Shown here one piece after another: positions 15,551 through 23,961 of a stretch of DNA of 56,602 bases. Position numbers and translations under genes: made by a program. How positions within the stretch are numbered: position 1 is the first letter of the stretch; each line of letters starts with the position of its first letter. This DNA comes from Nitrososphaerota archaeon (lineage in GTDB: Archaea > Thermoproteota > Nitrososphaeria > Nitrososphaerales > UBA183). Location of the stretch: assembly GCA_029785685.1 (NCBI GenBank), contig JAFLZE010000006.1:1-56602 (forward strand), written 5' to 3'. The notes beneath the pieces were generated by a model that searched no databases, was not told where the DNA came from, and worked only from the letters and a program-made list of their open reading frames with translations.

Positions 15551-16249
15551 ATGGATGGAGAGGATTCTACAGGGGATAATTTCCACAACGAAGAAACCGG
15601 GTCCAATCCATTGGACACAAAAATGAACAGGAGAAAATTTCTGAAGGCGAGTGCGATTTCCGCCGGGGTAGTCGGCTTAGGTGGAATCGCTTTGAGCGCG
15701 GGCAACAATAGCACCGTACTTGAGCCTCCGACTCAGACCGTGCCTAGTACGTCCAATGCGGATCCCTTCGCACTTCAGTCCATCACACTGAATATAAACG
15801 GACAGAGCTATCAAGTGGGGGTAGAGCCGAGAGACATGTTGAACAACGTGATTCGCGATTATCTCGGCCTGATAGGCACTAAGAGACCGTGCAACAGAGG
15901 AGAGTGCGGAGGTTGCACCGTGTTGATTGATGACGTCCCCCATATGTCGTGTACATACCCTGCTTATCGTGCGGTTGGGCACGCGATTCTCACGGTCGAA
16001 GGATATAACGTCGATCCGGTGCTTAACGCGGTACAGCAGGCTTGGGTGCAAGCCGACAGCGGGCAGTGCAGCGGCTGCCAGGAGGGTCAGGTCATGGCTG
16101 CTACCGCTCTTTTGAAGAGCAACCCGAATCCTAGCCTCGACGAGATAAAATTCGCTATGAGCGGAAACATCTGCAGGTGCGGCAACTATGCAGGCATCAT
16201 CGCCGGCATTCAACTGGCCGCACAGAACCTTCAGGGAGGTAGCGCGTAA
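15551..16249 (+). CDS. paoA: Aldehyde oxidoreductase [2Fe-2S] subunit with Tat signal (PaoA-like)
   Basis: A 232-residue small subunit of the xanthine dehydrogenase family. A twin-arginine signal NRRKFLKASAISAGVVGLGG lies at about 26-45 after a polar extension. The first plant-type [2Fe-2S] cluster uses Cys114, Cys119, Cys122 and Cys134; the second uses Cys173, Cys176, Cys208 and Cys210. It passes electrons from the molybdenum site to FAD. The Tat signal indicates export of the folded complex, with the other subunits riding along, as in E. coli PaoABC. The start is set by the TATA box 25-30 bases upstream; ATG 15623, just before the RR motif, is possible. Its TAA overlaps the next ATG (TAATG). 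Confidence 0.85.
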   Translation: MDGEDSTGDNFHNEETGSNPLDTKMNRRKFLKASAISAGVVGLGGIALSAGNNSTVLEPPTQTVPSTSNADPFALQSITLNINGQSYQVGVEPRDMLNNVIRDYLGLIGTKRPCNRGECGGCTVLIDDVPHMSCTYPAYRAVGHAILTVEGYNVDPVLNAVQQAWVQADSGQCSGCQEGQVMAATALLKSNPNPSLDEIKFAMSGNICRCGNYAGIIAGIQLAAQNLQGGSA

Positions 16250-18684
16250 TGAGCAGTAGCAGCAGCAGCCAGAGCAGCGGCGAAAACAATCTGAGTACCA
16301 ATGCAAAGTTCGCCTTGGTAGGCAACCCAGCCGTAACGAGACGGGACCTATACGCCAAGATTACCGGCCAGCGGAAGTATACCCAGGACATCGTTCCCAG
16401 CGACATCGGGGCAAGTAGCATGTGGTACGCAGGCTTCCTCGTTGCGCCTCACCCTCACGCGATAGTGACAAGCATCGATACAAGTGAAGCCCAGAACGCA
16501 GGGTACGTGACTCTAGTCGAGTCAGATCTGCCAGTTGGCAGCCTGTTTTCTGGAGGAAGAGCCTATCCTCCTTTGGTCAGCGGCGAAGTGTTGTACGCTG
16601 GCCAGCCAGTGGCTGCCGTCGCTGCGCCTAGCGCCAACGAGGTAGTCGACGCACTGAGCAAAATCAAGGTCGAATACGAACTGCTCCCTTATGTCTTCGA
16701 CGCCCAGGAAGCGCTTCAGGCCGATGCGCCTCAGCTCTGGCCGGGTGGAAACGTCCCTGGCGGCGGAATCTCTGAAAATCGCCAGGCCATATCCGCGGAG
16801 GTCAACGTAAGCTTAGGAGACGTTGCGACCGCACTGCAGAACTCAGACGTCGTCTACGAAGATACCTTTGTCACCACAGTACAGCAACACTTTGAAATCC
16901 TCCCGAGAGGGGCGATTGCATACTGGTCAGGTGGCCAACTCACCGTACACGCCACGACACAGTGGGCTTGGCTTGTCCAGATCATCTTGGCGAACTACTT
17001 CGCGATACCTCTCTCAGATGTAATCGTCACCACTTCGTTAGGCGGTTACGAGGATGGAGGGGCCCTCGGCAATGGCCTGGGGAACAAGACCAGCGGGGAG
17101 GAGTACGTCCTGGCTGCTGTCCTTGCCAAGAAGGTAGGCGCTCCAGTGAAGTTCATCCACACCAGGATGACGCATGCTCTCACCACGACGAATCGGTGGC
17201 CAATAACAGCCAAGATCAAGCTCGGAGCCATGAGCGACGGCACTCTGACGGCTATCGACGCAGTGTACTACTGCAATGTCGGCGGGCGAGGAGGCGCCCA
17301 GGGATCAGACGCAGTGAGCGATCTCTACAACACCTATGTCTGTCCCAACGTCAGTATCTCGAGCATACCAGTCAACACCAATAAATTCGCTCTAGGTGCC
17401 TTCATGAGGAGTGTGGGCGAAGAGCAAGGGCACTTCATAATGGAGTCGGCGATGGACGAGCTGGCACAAAAGCTCAACATGGACCCAACCGCATTCAGAC
17501 TCAAGAACATGAGAACCAGCGCCAACGCAGTCGATCCAGTAGCAAAGAAGCCATACACCACCATCGCGCAGCCCCAATCGCTCCAGGCAGTCATGAGTGC
17601 CTCTAACTGGACCAGCAAATGGAAGGGCTGGGGCATCCCCACCTCTGTCAATGGCACTAAGCGGACAGGAATAGGAGTCAGCATTCAGAATGCAGCGAAG
17701 GGCGCACCAATCCCTCCGTCCACCTCGCAGGTGCAGGTAGACCCGGATGGGACGGTCACAGTCTACATTGGTCTGACCGACCATGGCGCGGGCGGAAACA
17801 CGACCTTTCCGCTTATCGCCGCGGAGGCCCTCGGTCTTACCTCGATGGATAACGTCAAGCTGATCCAGTCTGATACGAGGTACACGACCAACTCCAGCGT
17901 CACAGCAGGAAGCCAGTCCACACACAATTCGCATTCTCTACTCTACGCCGTGGAGGATTTGAAGAGCCAGTGGTTCCCGACGGTAGCTCAGAGCTTGGGC
18001 GCGAGCGCAGACAACCTGGTCTTCGGAAACGACACCATCTATGACAAGACAAACCCGTCGAACAGCATTTCCTTCAAGAACGCGGCAGCCCTGCTCAAGA
18101 GTTCGGTGAAGGGCTTCGGGGTTTGGCAGATTCCCGAGGACGTGGCTTACAGATCAACCGGCGCCAGGATAGCCGAAGTGGAGGTAGACGTCGTGACTGG
18201 CGAAGTGCACGTAGTGAGTCACTCATTTGCACTGGGACTCGGCAGGACCATCTTCTACAAGGGTGCCATGCATCAAATGATGGGCGGCTCAGTGATGGGA
18301 GTCGGCTCGGCTTTCTACGAGGAAATCATCCCTGATCCAAGCCAGGATGTTACTCCAAAACCTGGCTATCCCACTTCCGGGAGTTTCCTCAACCCGAACT
18401 ACCATGACTACGAGATTCCTACTATAATGGAGAACCCTGACACAGCGGACGCAATACCTGTGCAGAACATCGACCCAACCGGCCCATTTGGCGCTACAGG
18501 AATAGGAGAAAACACCATAATAGGCGCAGATGTCACCTACACCAACGCGTTGAGCAACGCTTTGGGAGGGTACAGATTCAAGAAAACCCCCGTCCGCATA
18601 GAGGACGTAGTCGCAGCGATACAGGCGATGAATGGCAATGCGGGTGCGGCGCCAAGTACGACGTCGTCGAGTACGACGTCCTAG
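16249..18684 (+). CDS. paoC: Aldehyde oxidoreductase molybdenum-binding subunit (PaoC-like)
   Basis: An 811-residue catalytic subunit. It has the N-terminal a/b hammerhead region (ITGQRKYTQDIV, then GEVLYAGQPVAAVAA), the molybdopterin-binding domains with GGYEDGG, and the catalytic glutamate in GATGIGEN (about Glu754). It should oxidise an aldehyde or N-heterocycle using molybdopterin cytosine dinucleotide. It has no signal peptide; export is expected together with the Tat-tagged small subunit. The Ser/Gln-rich start and the Thr/Ser-rich end (APSTTSSSTTS) are unusual and resemble archaeal extracellular proteins. Position two in a three-gene operon. The true substrate cannot be read from sequence. 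Confidence 0.85.
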   Translation: MSSSSSSQSSGENNLSTNAKFALVGNPAVTRRDLYAKITGQRKYTQDIVPSDIGASSMWYAGFLVAPHPHAIVTSIDTSEAQNAGYVTLVESDLPVGSLFSGGRAYPPLVSGEVLYAGQPVAAVAAPSANEVVDALSKIKVEYELLPYVFDAQEALQADAPQLWPGGNVPGGGISENRQAISAEVNVSLGDVATALQNSDVVYEDTFVTTVQQHFEILPRGAIAYWSGGQLTVHATTQWAWLVQIILANYFAIPLSDVIVTTSLGGYEDGGALGNGLGNKTSGEEYVLAAVLAKKVGAPVKFIHTRMTHALTTTNRWPITAKIKLGAMSDGTLTAIDAVYYCNVGGRGGAQGSDAVSDLYNTYVCPNVSISSIPVNTNKFALGAFMRSVGEEQGHFIMESAMDELAQKLNMDPTAFRLKNMRTSANAVDPVAKKPYTTIAQPQSLQAVMSASNWTSKWKGWGIPTSVNGTKRTGIGVSIQNAAKGAPIPPSTSQVQVDPDGTVTVYIGLTDHGAGGNTTFPLIAAEALGLTSMDNVKLIQSDTRYTTNSSVTAGSQSTHNSHSLLYAVEDLKSQWFPTVAQSLGASADNLVFGNDTIYDKTNPSNSISFKNAAALLKSSVKGFGVWQIPEDVAYRSTGARIAEVEVDVVTGEVHVVSHSFALGLGRTIFYKGAMHQMMGGSVMGVGSAFYEEIIPDPSQDVTPKPGYPTSGSFLNPNYHDYEIPTIMENPDTADAIPVQNIDPTGPFGATGIGENTIIGADVTYTNALSNALGGYRFKKTPVRIEDVVAAIQAMNGNAGAAPSTTSSSTTS

Positions 18685-18695
18685 AGAGTGAGAAG

Positions 18696-19709
18696 ATGAG
18701 TAGCAACAACGAGGTACCAAAATTCGGCCTACTCGTGCCAAGCACAACAGAGCAGGCGGTCTCTCTCCTGACACAATATGGCGGTCAGGCGAAGATAATG
18801 TCGGGAGGCACGGACCTCCTCTACACGATGAAAAACGGGGTCAAGTACAAGACCCCCGAGTATGTGGTAGACATCTCAGGTCTCCCTCTGAACTACATAA
18901 ACTACGATGCAACAGATGGGCTCAGAATCGGGGCAACAACCCCAATCGCATCCATCGCGTCTGACCCAAACATCGCCCAATACTATCCAGTTCTGAATCA
19001 GGCAGCGAACACAGTGGCTGCGCCCCAACTCCGTAACCAGGGAACCGCCGCTGGTGACGTAATCCAAGACACTTGGTGCTGGTACCTGAGGAACAACTAT
19101 CCATGCTGGCAGAACGGCGGCAACGTCTGCTTCGGCGTGCTGGGCGACAACAGGTATTATCAGTCAATCTTCGGTGGCAGGCTCACATATGCTGTCAATC
19201 CAGGCGACACCCCAGTGGCGTACTTCGCCCTCAACGCTGATGTCGCGGTGCAGGGGCCTGGCGGAACCACCAACATGCCGATCAGCCAGCTCCTCCCAGG
19301 AGAGGCCATCGTGGACGGAAAGGTGAAGGAGAACTCGTTACAGCACAACGAGATGGTCACAGAGATTCACGTCCCACCGCCCCCCGCCAACTCCAAGAGT
19401 TCGTGGTACAAGGTACGCGCCAGGCAGTCGTTCGACTTCGCGCTCGCGAGCGCTGCGGTCGTTCTGACCTTCAATGGCAGCACGATTTCCCATGCCAGTT
19501 TGGTTTTAGGAGGCGTCGATGTCGCCCCGCACAGGGCGACGGCCGCAGAGTCCTATCTGGTCGGGCAGAGCCTCACACCCAGCACGATACAAGAAGCAGC
19601 GGTGAAAGCAGTCGAAGGAGCCGCCCCACTCACAACCGGCACAGGTAACTCGTTCAGAGTGTTCCTTACGCAGGGGGCCGTGACTAAGGCTTTGACTCTA
19701 CTGAGCTAG
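18696..19709 (+). CDS. paoB: Aldehyde oxidoreductase FAD subunit (PaoB-like)
   Basis: A 337-residue FAD-binding subunit. SGGTDLLY (about 36-43) and PQLRNQGTAAGD (about 110-121) are the flavin-binding blocks of the CoxM/PaoB family. Between them and the C-terminal domain lies CWYLRNNYPCWQNGGNVCFG (Cys128, Cys137, Cys145), an insertion with cysteines like the [4Fe-4S]-binding loop of E. coli PaoB, so an extra cluster is likely. The C-terminal CO-dehydrogenase flavoprotein domain follows (SFDFALASAAVVL). It lies 11 bases after the large subunit and takes electrons to an unknown acceptor outside the membrane. Confidence 0.85.
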   Translation: MSSNNEVPKFGLLVPSTTEQAVSLLTQYGGQAKIMSGGTDLLYTMKNGVKYKTPEYVVDISGLPLNYINYDATDGLRIGATTPIASIASDPNIAQYYPVLNQAANTVAAPQLRNQGTAAGDVIQDTWCWYLRNNYPCWQNGGNVCFGVLGDNRYYQSIFGGRLTYAVNPGDTPVAYFALNADVAVQGPGGTTNMPISQLLPGEAIVDGKVKENSLQHNEMVTEIHVPPPPANSKSSWYKVRARQSFDFALASAAVVLTFNGSTISHASLVLGGVDVAPHRATAAESYLVGQSLTPSTIQEAAVKAVEGAAPLTTGTGNSFRVFLTQGAVTKALTLLS

Positions 19710-19838
19710 ATGCGCCCAATCCCGTCGGCTATAGCGGCCGGGTCGGAGCCCCCTCGGACGGCTGGCAATGGCTTAAGAGCCCACGGAGTGCGGGGTGCCG
19801 TGAGGAAGGCACACCCTGCCTTTTCGAGTTGAAAGGAC

Positions 19839-20084
19839 TTGAGCTCTGGTCATCTTCAGGAAGGGAGCGAGTCGGAAGAGCTGACCCTCTCCCAGATTGC
19901 CGGGAAGTACAAGGACCGATGGGTTGCTATCGTAGTCACCGCTCGTGACGCCAACTCGCAACCCACGAAGGGCAAGATTGTGACCCAGGATGTCGACAGA
20001 TACAGGCTGAGGCAAAGCTTGGCTAAGCACGACGAAGTCTGCATATTCTACACAGGTGAGACGCCTTATCCACTGCTCCTTTGA
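19839..20084 (+). CDS. Small protein upstream of retropepsin-like pair
   Basis: An 81-residue protein with TTG start behind AAAGGA. The main part reads LTLSQIAGKYKDRWVAIVVT, then RDANSQPTKGKIVTQDVDRY and HDEVCIFYTGETPYPLLL, a compact alpha/beta sequence. Its TGA overlaps the TTG of the next gene, so translation is probably coupled. I do not know the family; in this setting it looks like a partner of the retropepsin-like proteins. Confidence 0.6.
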   Translation: MSSGHLQEGSESEELTLSQIAGKYKDRWVAIVVTARDANSQPTKGKIVTQDVDRYRLRQSLAKHDEVCIFYTGETPYPLLL

Positions 20085-20491
20085 CAGAAATCGAGTTGGG
20101 AAGGTTCCCTTCCGTCTTCGCCAGAGTGAAGGGAATCAACTCTAAGGTCAGGGAGTACAGGGCTCTGATAGATCCAGTGTACGAGTATTGTGTAATCCCA
20201 AAGGGAGATGCATATCTCTTCGGCCATTCGGAGGTGGCATTCCAACAGATGACCGTCGGTCCGCCCAACGCCCGGACCTTGATTACGGGGGGCGGTTTCA
20301 ACAAGACTGTCGTTTTCGAGGTTGGGAGCGTGGAAATAGGCGGGCTCTTCTTTGAGCATGTGGAGTTCGCAGCAGTCGATCTTCCTCAGCAAGTCGGGTT
20401 TGAGGCTGTGATCGGCAAGAGCCTCTTGAAACACGCCTCTGTCACCCTAGACTGGGAGCACAAGCTGCTCAGGATTTCAAAGGCGAGCTAG
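20081..20491 (+). CDS. Retropepsin-like protein with altered catalytic motif
   Basis: A 136-residue protein whose beta-rich layout follows single-domain aspartic proteases: an N-terminal strand pair, then ALIDPVYEYCVIPKGDAYLFG where the active D-T/S-G would be, and late GFEAVIGKSLLKHASVTLDW, which matches the conserved ILGxxFL block near the end. The Asp is kept but T/S-G is replaced by Pro-Val, so proteolysis is doubtful. It starts inside the stop of the upstream small gene and ends one base before the next ATG. Confidence 0.65.
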   Translation: MTEIELGRFPSVFARVKGINSKVREYRALIDPVYEYCVIPKGDAYLFGHSEVAFQQMTVGPPNARTLITGGGFNKTVVFEVGSVEIGGLFFEHVEFAAVDLPQQVGFEAVIGKSLLKHASVTLDWEHKLLRISKAS

Positions 20492-20923
20492 ATGTTCGGC
20501 AGCAAGAAGCTGACGTTCCCTGTCAAGGGTCCCATGCGGGTGGTGTGTCGTATAGAGGGGCAAAACAAGCATGCGAGGGAACTGACGGCATTCTTGGACT
20601 TCAACTCCACCCACTGCCTTATGTTCGCCCACGACGCCATTTACTTGGGATACTCTGACGTCGCCAACAGGGCCAGGGAGTGGAGGGGGCTCTTTCCCGA
20701 AAAGGCGCCCTATCTAATCTCCTTCAGGGGGGTGGAGCGTGCTATCCTGATTAGGCTGAAGCAGGTCTCATTGGGTCCTTTTGCGGTCGAAGACGTGACT
20801 GCGGTTTGTCTCGAGGCGGAGCCATCCCTGTTGCTGCCCTACGACGTTGTTCTCGGGAGGTCCTTCCTCGACAAGTTCAAGGTCACCTATGATGGGAAGG
20901 CAAAGTCTCTTTCCATCTCCTAG
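20492..20923 (+). CDS. Second retropepsin-like protein with altered catalytic motif
   Basis: A 143-residue paralogue of the preceding protein. TAFLDFNSTHCLMFAHDAIYLGYSD replaces the expected D-T-G block with Asp-Phe-Asn, and DVVLGRSFLDKFKVTYDGKAK keeps the late ILGxxFL block. The tandem arrangement with no gap suggests a heterodimer, since single-domain retropepsins act as dimers. The Asp is present in both, Gly in neither. Function unknown: an inactive or binding version is likely. Confidence 0.65.
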   Translation: MFGSKKLTFPVKGPMRVVCRIEGQNKHARELTAFLDFNSTHCLMFAHDAIYLGYSDVANRAREWRGLFPEKAPYLISFRGVERAILIRLKQVSLGPFAVEDVTAVCLEAEPSLLLPYDVVLGRSFLDKFKVTYDGKAKSLSIS

Positions 20924-21228
20924 GCTCTTGTTTCTCAGACGACGTGCGGCGTCAGACGTCGCCAGGGCCCCACTCTTGCAGTCATGCTCCGGCGTGTCAG
21001 ACAGGATGGCAGCGGGCCTGGCCCGAATGTTCAGGGAGAAGCTGGGCATCTTGAGGGCGTTCGACTACAAGGCCATAGAGAGGTCGAGGCCACCCCGGGC
21101 CCGGTCGCGGAACTGCTCAGGAGGTACCTACACAGCATCAGGAGGTCCGGGTACCTAGGCTACCTAAAGCCGGGCCTCGTGACGACGCTGCTCAGCTGTT
21201 AGTGTTACAAGGCCCTAGCTCAAAACGA
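20924..21228. other. Gap with possible gene remnant
   Basis: Readable fragments in two frames (MFREKLGILRAFDYKAIERS, then VAELLRRYLHSIRRSGYLGY) hint at a decayed helical protein, but no intact frame or motif is present. I do not call a gene. Confidence 0.3.
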
Positions 21229-21259
21229 TTTAATATCGGCCTCTCCTAACGTATTAAGC
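21229..21259 (+). promoter_or_regulatory. Promoter matching that of the oxidoreductase operon
   Basis: TTTAATATCGGC followed by CTCTCCTAACGTATTAAGC aligns to 15520-15550 at 23 of 31 positions without gaps. The ATG of the membrane protein follows at 21264. The shared downstream element suggests common control. Confidence 0.5.
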
Positions 21260-21263
21260 TGGA

Positions 21264-22034
21264 ATGAATTCAACAAGTGCTGTTCAGACCGCTGTTCAGA
21301 TGCGTTGGACAAAAACAAGGCTGACGATTTCTGGTCTGTTCATCCTGGCGCTGGGGGTGTTCTACGAGGGGGTCGTGCTTCCTTCGACCTCCTTCGAAAC
21401 CGCAGTATACAGATATCCGTTCTCCTTCGAGGCGGACATCTATCTTATTGCCGTTATTCTCATGGCGATTCACTACGTGGCAAGATTCTTCAAGCCAAGA
21501 CAACTTGCAACCGAGCCGGCTAAAGTGACAAAGACCATTGGCCTGGAGATGGCACTGAAGGTGGCGTTCTTACTGGAGGTGGGCGGCTCGTATCTTACCG
21601 GTACAATGGTCGCGTCGCCAGAGATATTCACACCCCTCAGGTTCCTGACTGGTGCGACATTACCATTCGCTCTGAATCTCCACGCAACCTTCGCTTCGCT
21701 TCTCATAGCGACGGGGGTTGCGATAGTCGTCCTCGAGGTTGCGAGGATTGCAACGAAGAAGCTGACTGTGAAGCAGTGGCTCATTAGTGCCAGATCCGTA
21801 GAGGCGAAGGCGCTGTACTGGGTGTTGGCCATCATTGTCATATTCCAGGGGATACTGGGGCTCTACCTCCTAGGAACCATCTCGCCCATCGGCCCGTTCG
21901 GTCTGATCGGGCTCAACTCCTATGCCTTCGAGGCCCTGGTTCGAAGTCTCCATGGGCCGACTGCGGCCGTGCTGATATCCCTGTTCTATGGGATGGTCTA
22001 CCTGAGAATCAGGCCGGACTACAGCATAAGGTAA
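21264..22034 (+). CDS. Multi-helix membrane protein, possible haem or redox partner
   Basis: A 256-residue integral membrane protein with about six helices (near 20-36, 52-70, 92-110, 130-160, 182-205 and 222-246). Conserved-looking histidines occur inside or next to helices (AIHYVARFF, NLHATFASLL, RSLHGPTAA), as in b-type cytochromes, but there is no haem-binding signature I can name. Its promoter shares a 31-base element with the oxidoreductase operon, and moaA follows on the same strand. It may take electrons from the exported aldehyde oxidoreductase; this is inference. Confidence 0.6.
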   Translation: MNSTSAVQTAVQMRWTKTRLTISGLFILALGVFYEGVVLPSTSFETAVYRYPFSFEADIYLIAVILMAIHYVARFFKPRQLATEPAKVTKTIGLEMALKVAFLLEVGGSYLTGTMVASPEIFTPLRFLTGATLPFALNLHATFASLLIATGVAIVVLEVARIATKKLTVKQWLISARSVEAKALYWVLAIIVIFQGILGLYLLGTISPIGPFGLIGLNSYAFEALVRSLHGPTAAVLISLFYGMVYLRIRPDYSIR

Positions 22035-22216
22035 GGCCTGTTCTGCTAGGACGCAGTTAACTGGTGCGGAGACCTTCCTCCGAAGGCATCGGCGCACGCA
22101 GATGTGGCATGTTGCCCGCGAGGTGCCTGGGGCAGACCGCCGGGGGATGCTCCGCGACGGGTAGGCGTGATGCAGCTGAGCAACGTTTTTGTGCACCGCC
22201 TGAAGGTTTCACATAG

Positions 22217-23233
22217 ATGACATCAGTAGAGCAGATGGCTGACCGGCTGATCGACGGCAAGGGCCGGACGGCGAAGAAGCTCAGAATCTCCGTGACGGAC
22301 AGGTGCAACTTTGCCTGTCTCTTCTGCATGCCAGACAAAGGCAAGGTGAAGTGGCTGCCAGAAGCAGACCAACTGACGTTCGACGAAATCGAAAGGTCAG
22401 CACGAGTGCTCTCGGTGCTCGGGATAGACGGGATCAGGATAACCGGCGGGGAGCCGCTGCTGAGGAGGAACCTGGAGGCGTTGGTGGCCAGGCTCTCCAG
22501 GCTCGACGCGGTCGAGACGCTGGACATGACGACCAACGGCTGGTTCCTCAAACAGAAGGCCCGGCTGCTCAAGGACTCGGGCCTGCGTGGCGTGACCGTC
22601 AGCCTCCACAGCCTGAAGAGGGGTCGGTTCAGCAAGATATCAGGGATGGACGCCCTCCCCCGGGTCCTTGAGGGCATAGACGAGGCTGTCCGGGTAGGCC
22701 TAGACCCCGTCAAGGTCAACTCGGTCGCGATCAAGGGGTACAACGACGATGAGGTCGTAGACCTGGTGGACTACACCCACTCCAGGGGGCTATCGATAAG
22801 GTTCATCGAGTTCATGCCTCTGGACGGCCTGGGGATATGGTCCCCTGACGCGATCATGCCGGGCAAGGATATTATCTCGATCCTGAAGCGCTCCTACGAC
22901 CTCCGCCCCATCGGACGGGAAAAGGGGAAGACTGCCTCGCTCTGGTCCTTCGGCAACGACGGGGAGAAGCTCGGGCTGATAACGCCCATGAGCGACCCGT
23001 TTTGCGACGACTGCGACAGGATCAGGCTCACTTCGGACGGGAAGATGCTCTCCTGTCTCTTCGACACCCAATACTACGACCTCAAGCCCCTGCTCAGAGG
23101 GGGGAGGTCGGACGCCGAACTGGCTAAGTTCATGAAGGATGTCGTGAGCAAGAAGCCGGAAGGCGTGGGGCACATGCCCTGGATCAAGGACGGGTGGGCG
23201 AAGCCGAGGAACATGAACGCCATAGGAGGATAG
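22217..23233 (+). CDS. moaA: GTP 3',8-cyclase MoaA
   Basis: A 338-residue radical SAM enzyme that starts molybdenum cofactor synthesis by rearranging GTP. The radical SAM cluster is VTDRCNFACLFC (Cys30, Cys34, Cys37). The second [4Fe-4S] cluster is FCDDCDRIRLTSDGKMLSC (Cys263, Cys266, Cys280). The chain ends in Gly-Gly, the active-site tail. ITGGEPLLR is the SAM-binding GGE motif. Length is typical. It heads moaA-moaD-moaE, with the next start 6 bases after its stop. Confidence 0.92.
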   Translation: MTSVEQMADRLIDGKGRTAKKLRISVTDRCNFACLFCMPDKGKVKWLPEADQLTFDEIERSARVLSVLGIDGIRITGGEPLLRRNLEALVARLSRLDAVETLDMTTNGWFLKQKARLLKDSGLRGVTVSLHSLKRGRFSKISGMDALPRVLEGIDEAVRVGLDPVKVNSVAIKGYNDDEVVDLVDYTHSRGLSIRFIEFMPLDGLGIWSPDAIMPGKDIISILKRSYDLRPIGREKGKTASLWSFGNDGEKLGLITPMSDPFCDDCDRIRLTSDGKMLSCLFDTQYYDLKPLLRGGRSDAELAKFMKDVVSKKPEGVGHMPWIKDGWAKPRNMNAIGG

Positions 23234-23239
23234 GCGAGA

Positions 23240-23488
23240 ATGGGGTCAGTGACAGTACTTTACTTCGCCGGGGCGCGAGACGCCGTAGGCAAGAAGCGCG
23301 AGGTGGTCCGCCTCGACGGCCTGTCGACGGCAGGGGACTTCTTGGACCGCTTGCTCAGGGACTACCCTAGGCTTCGTCCCATGAAGGCGACAATCAGGCT
23401 TTCAGTCAACCAGGAGGTCGTCGACGCCTCTGCGCCGGTGGCCGACGGCGACGAAATAGGCGTGCTTCCGCCGGTGGCGGGTGGGTAG
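23240..23488 (+). CDS. moaD: Molybdopterin synthase small subunit MoaD
   Basis: An 82-residue ubiquitin-like protein ending in PPVAGG, the double glycine that carries the thiocarboxylate sulfur to precursor Z. IRLSVNQEVVDASAPVADGDEIGVLPP matches the family. It lies between moaA and moaE; moaE overlaps its last bases, so the two subunits are translationally coupled. Confidence 0.9.
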   Translation: MGSVTVLYFAGARDAVGKKREVVRLDGLSTAGDFLDRLLRDYPRLRPMKATIRLSVNQEVVDASAPVADGDEIGVLPPVAGG

Positions 23489-23924
23489 GCTGGCGCGCTC
23501 TGCGACGAGGGAAGTCACCGGGCGTGACATCGACCCCACGAAGATCATGGCCGAAGTCGCCGACAGGGATGCGGGGGGGACGGTGGTCTTCATCGGGACC
23601 GTCCGGAGGACGAGCGAGGTGGGGAACGTGGACGCGATGGAATACCAGGCCTATGCGAAGATGGCAGAGAAGGGACTAAGGCGGATAGAGGCCGAGGTGA
23701 GAGAGAAGTGGCCCGTAAGACAGGTGAGCATGGTCCACAGGGAAGGCCTCCTGAAGGTAGGCGAGGTCAGCGTCGTCGTGGCCGTCTCCTCGGAACACAG
23801 GGCGGAGGCCTTCGAAGCGTGCAGGTATGCCATCGACAGGATCAAGACGACGCTGCCACTCTGGAAGAGAGAAAAGATCAAGGGGAAGAATCGGTGGGTA
23901 GAGGGCTCACCGATCAAGAAGTAG
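23481..23924 (+). CDS. moaE: Molybdopterin synthase large subunit MoaE
   Basis: A 147-residue protein with GTVVFIGTVRR near residues 32-42, EYQAYAKMAEKGL, HREGLLKVGEVSVVVAVSSEHR, and the C-terminal LPLWKREKIKGKNRWVEG, all standard MoaE blocks including the lysines that bind precursor Z. GTG start at 23481 overlaps the moaD end by 8 bases. It forms the heterotetramer with MoaD that makes molybdopterin. Convergent with the XdhC-like gene 37 bases away. Confidence 0.92.
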   Translation: MGRLARSATREVTGRDIDPTKIMAEVADRDAGGTVVFIGTVRRTSEVGNVDAMEYQAYAKMAEKGLRRIEAEVREKWPVRQVSMVHREGLLKVGEVSVVVAVSSEHRAEAFEACRYAIDRIKTTLPLWKREKIKGKNRWVEGSPIKK

Positions 23925-23961
23925 CCCATCGGCCTCCCCGTTACCCTCGCCGACACGCCTT

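Noticed and set aside
20847..21158. 103-residue plus-strand frame after the retropepsin pair
   Set aside because: Overlaps a supported gene out of frame and has biased composition; at most a remnant.
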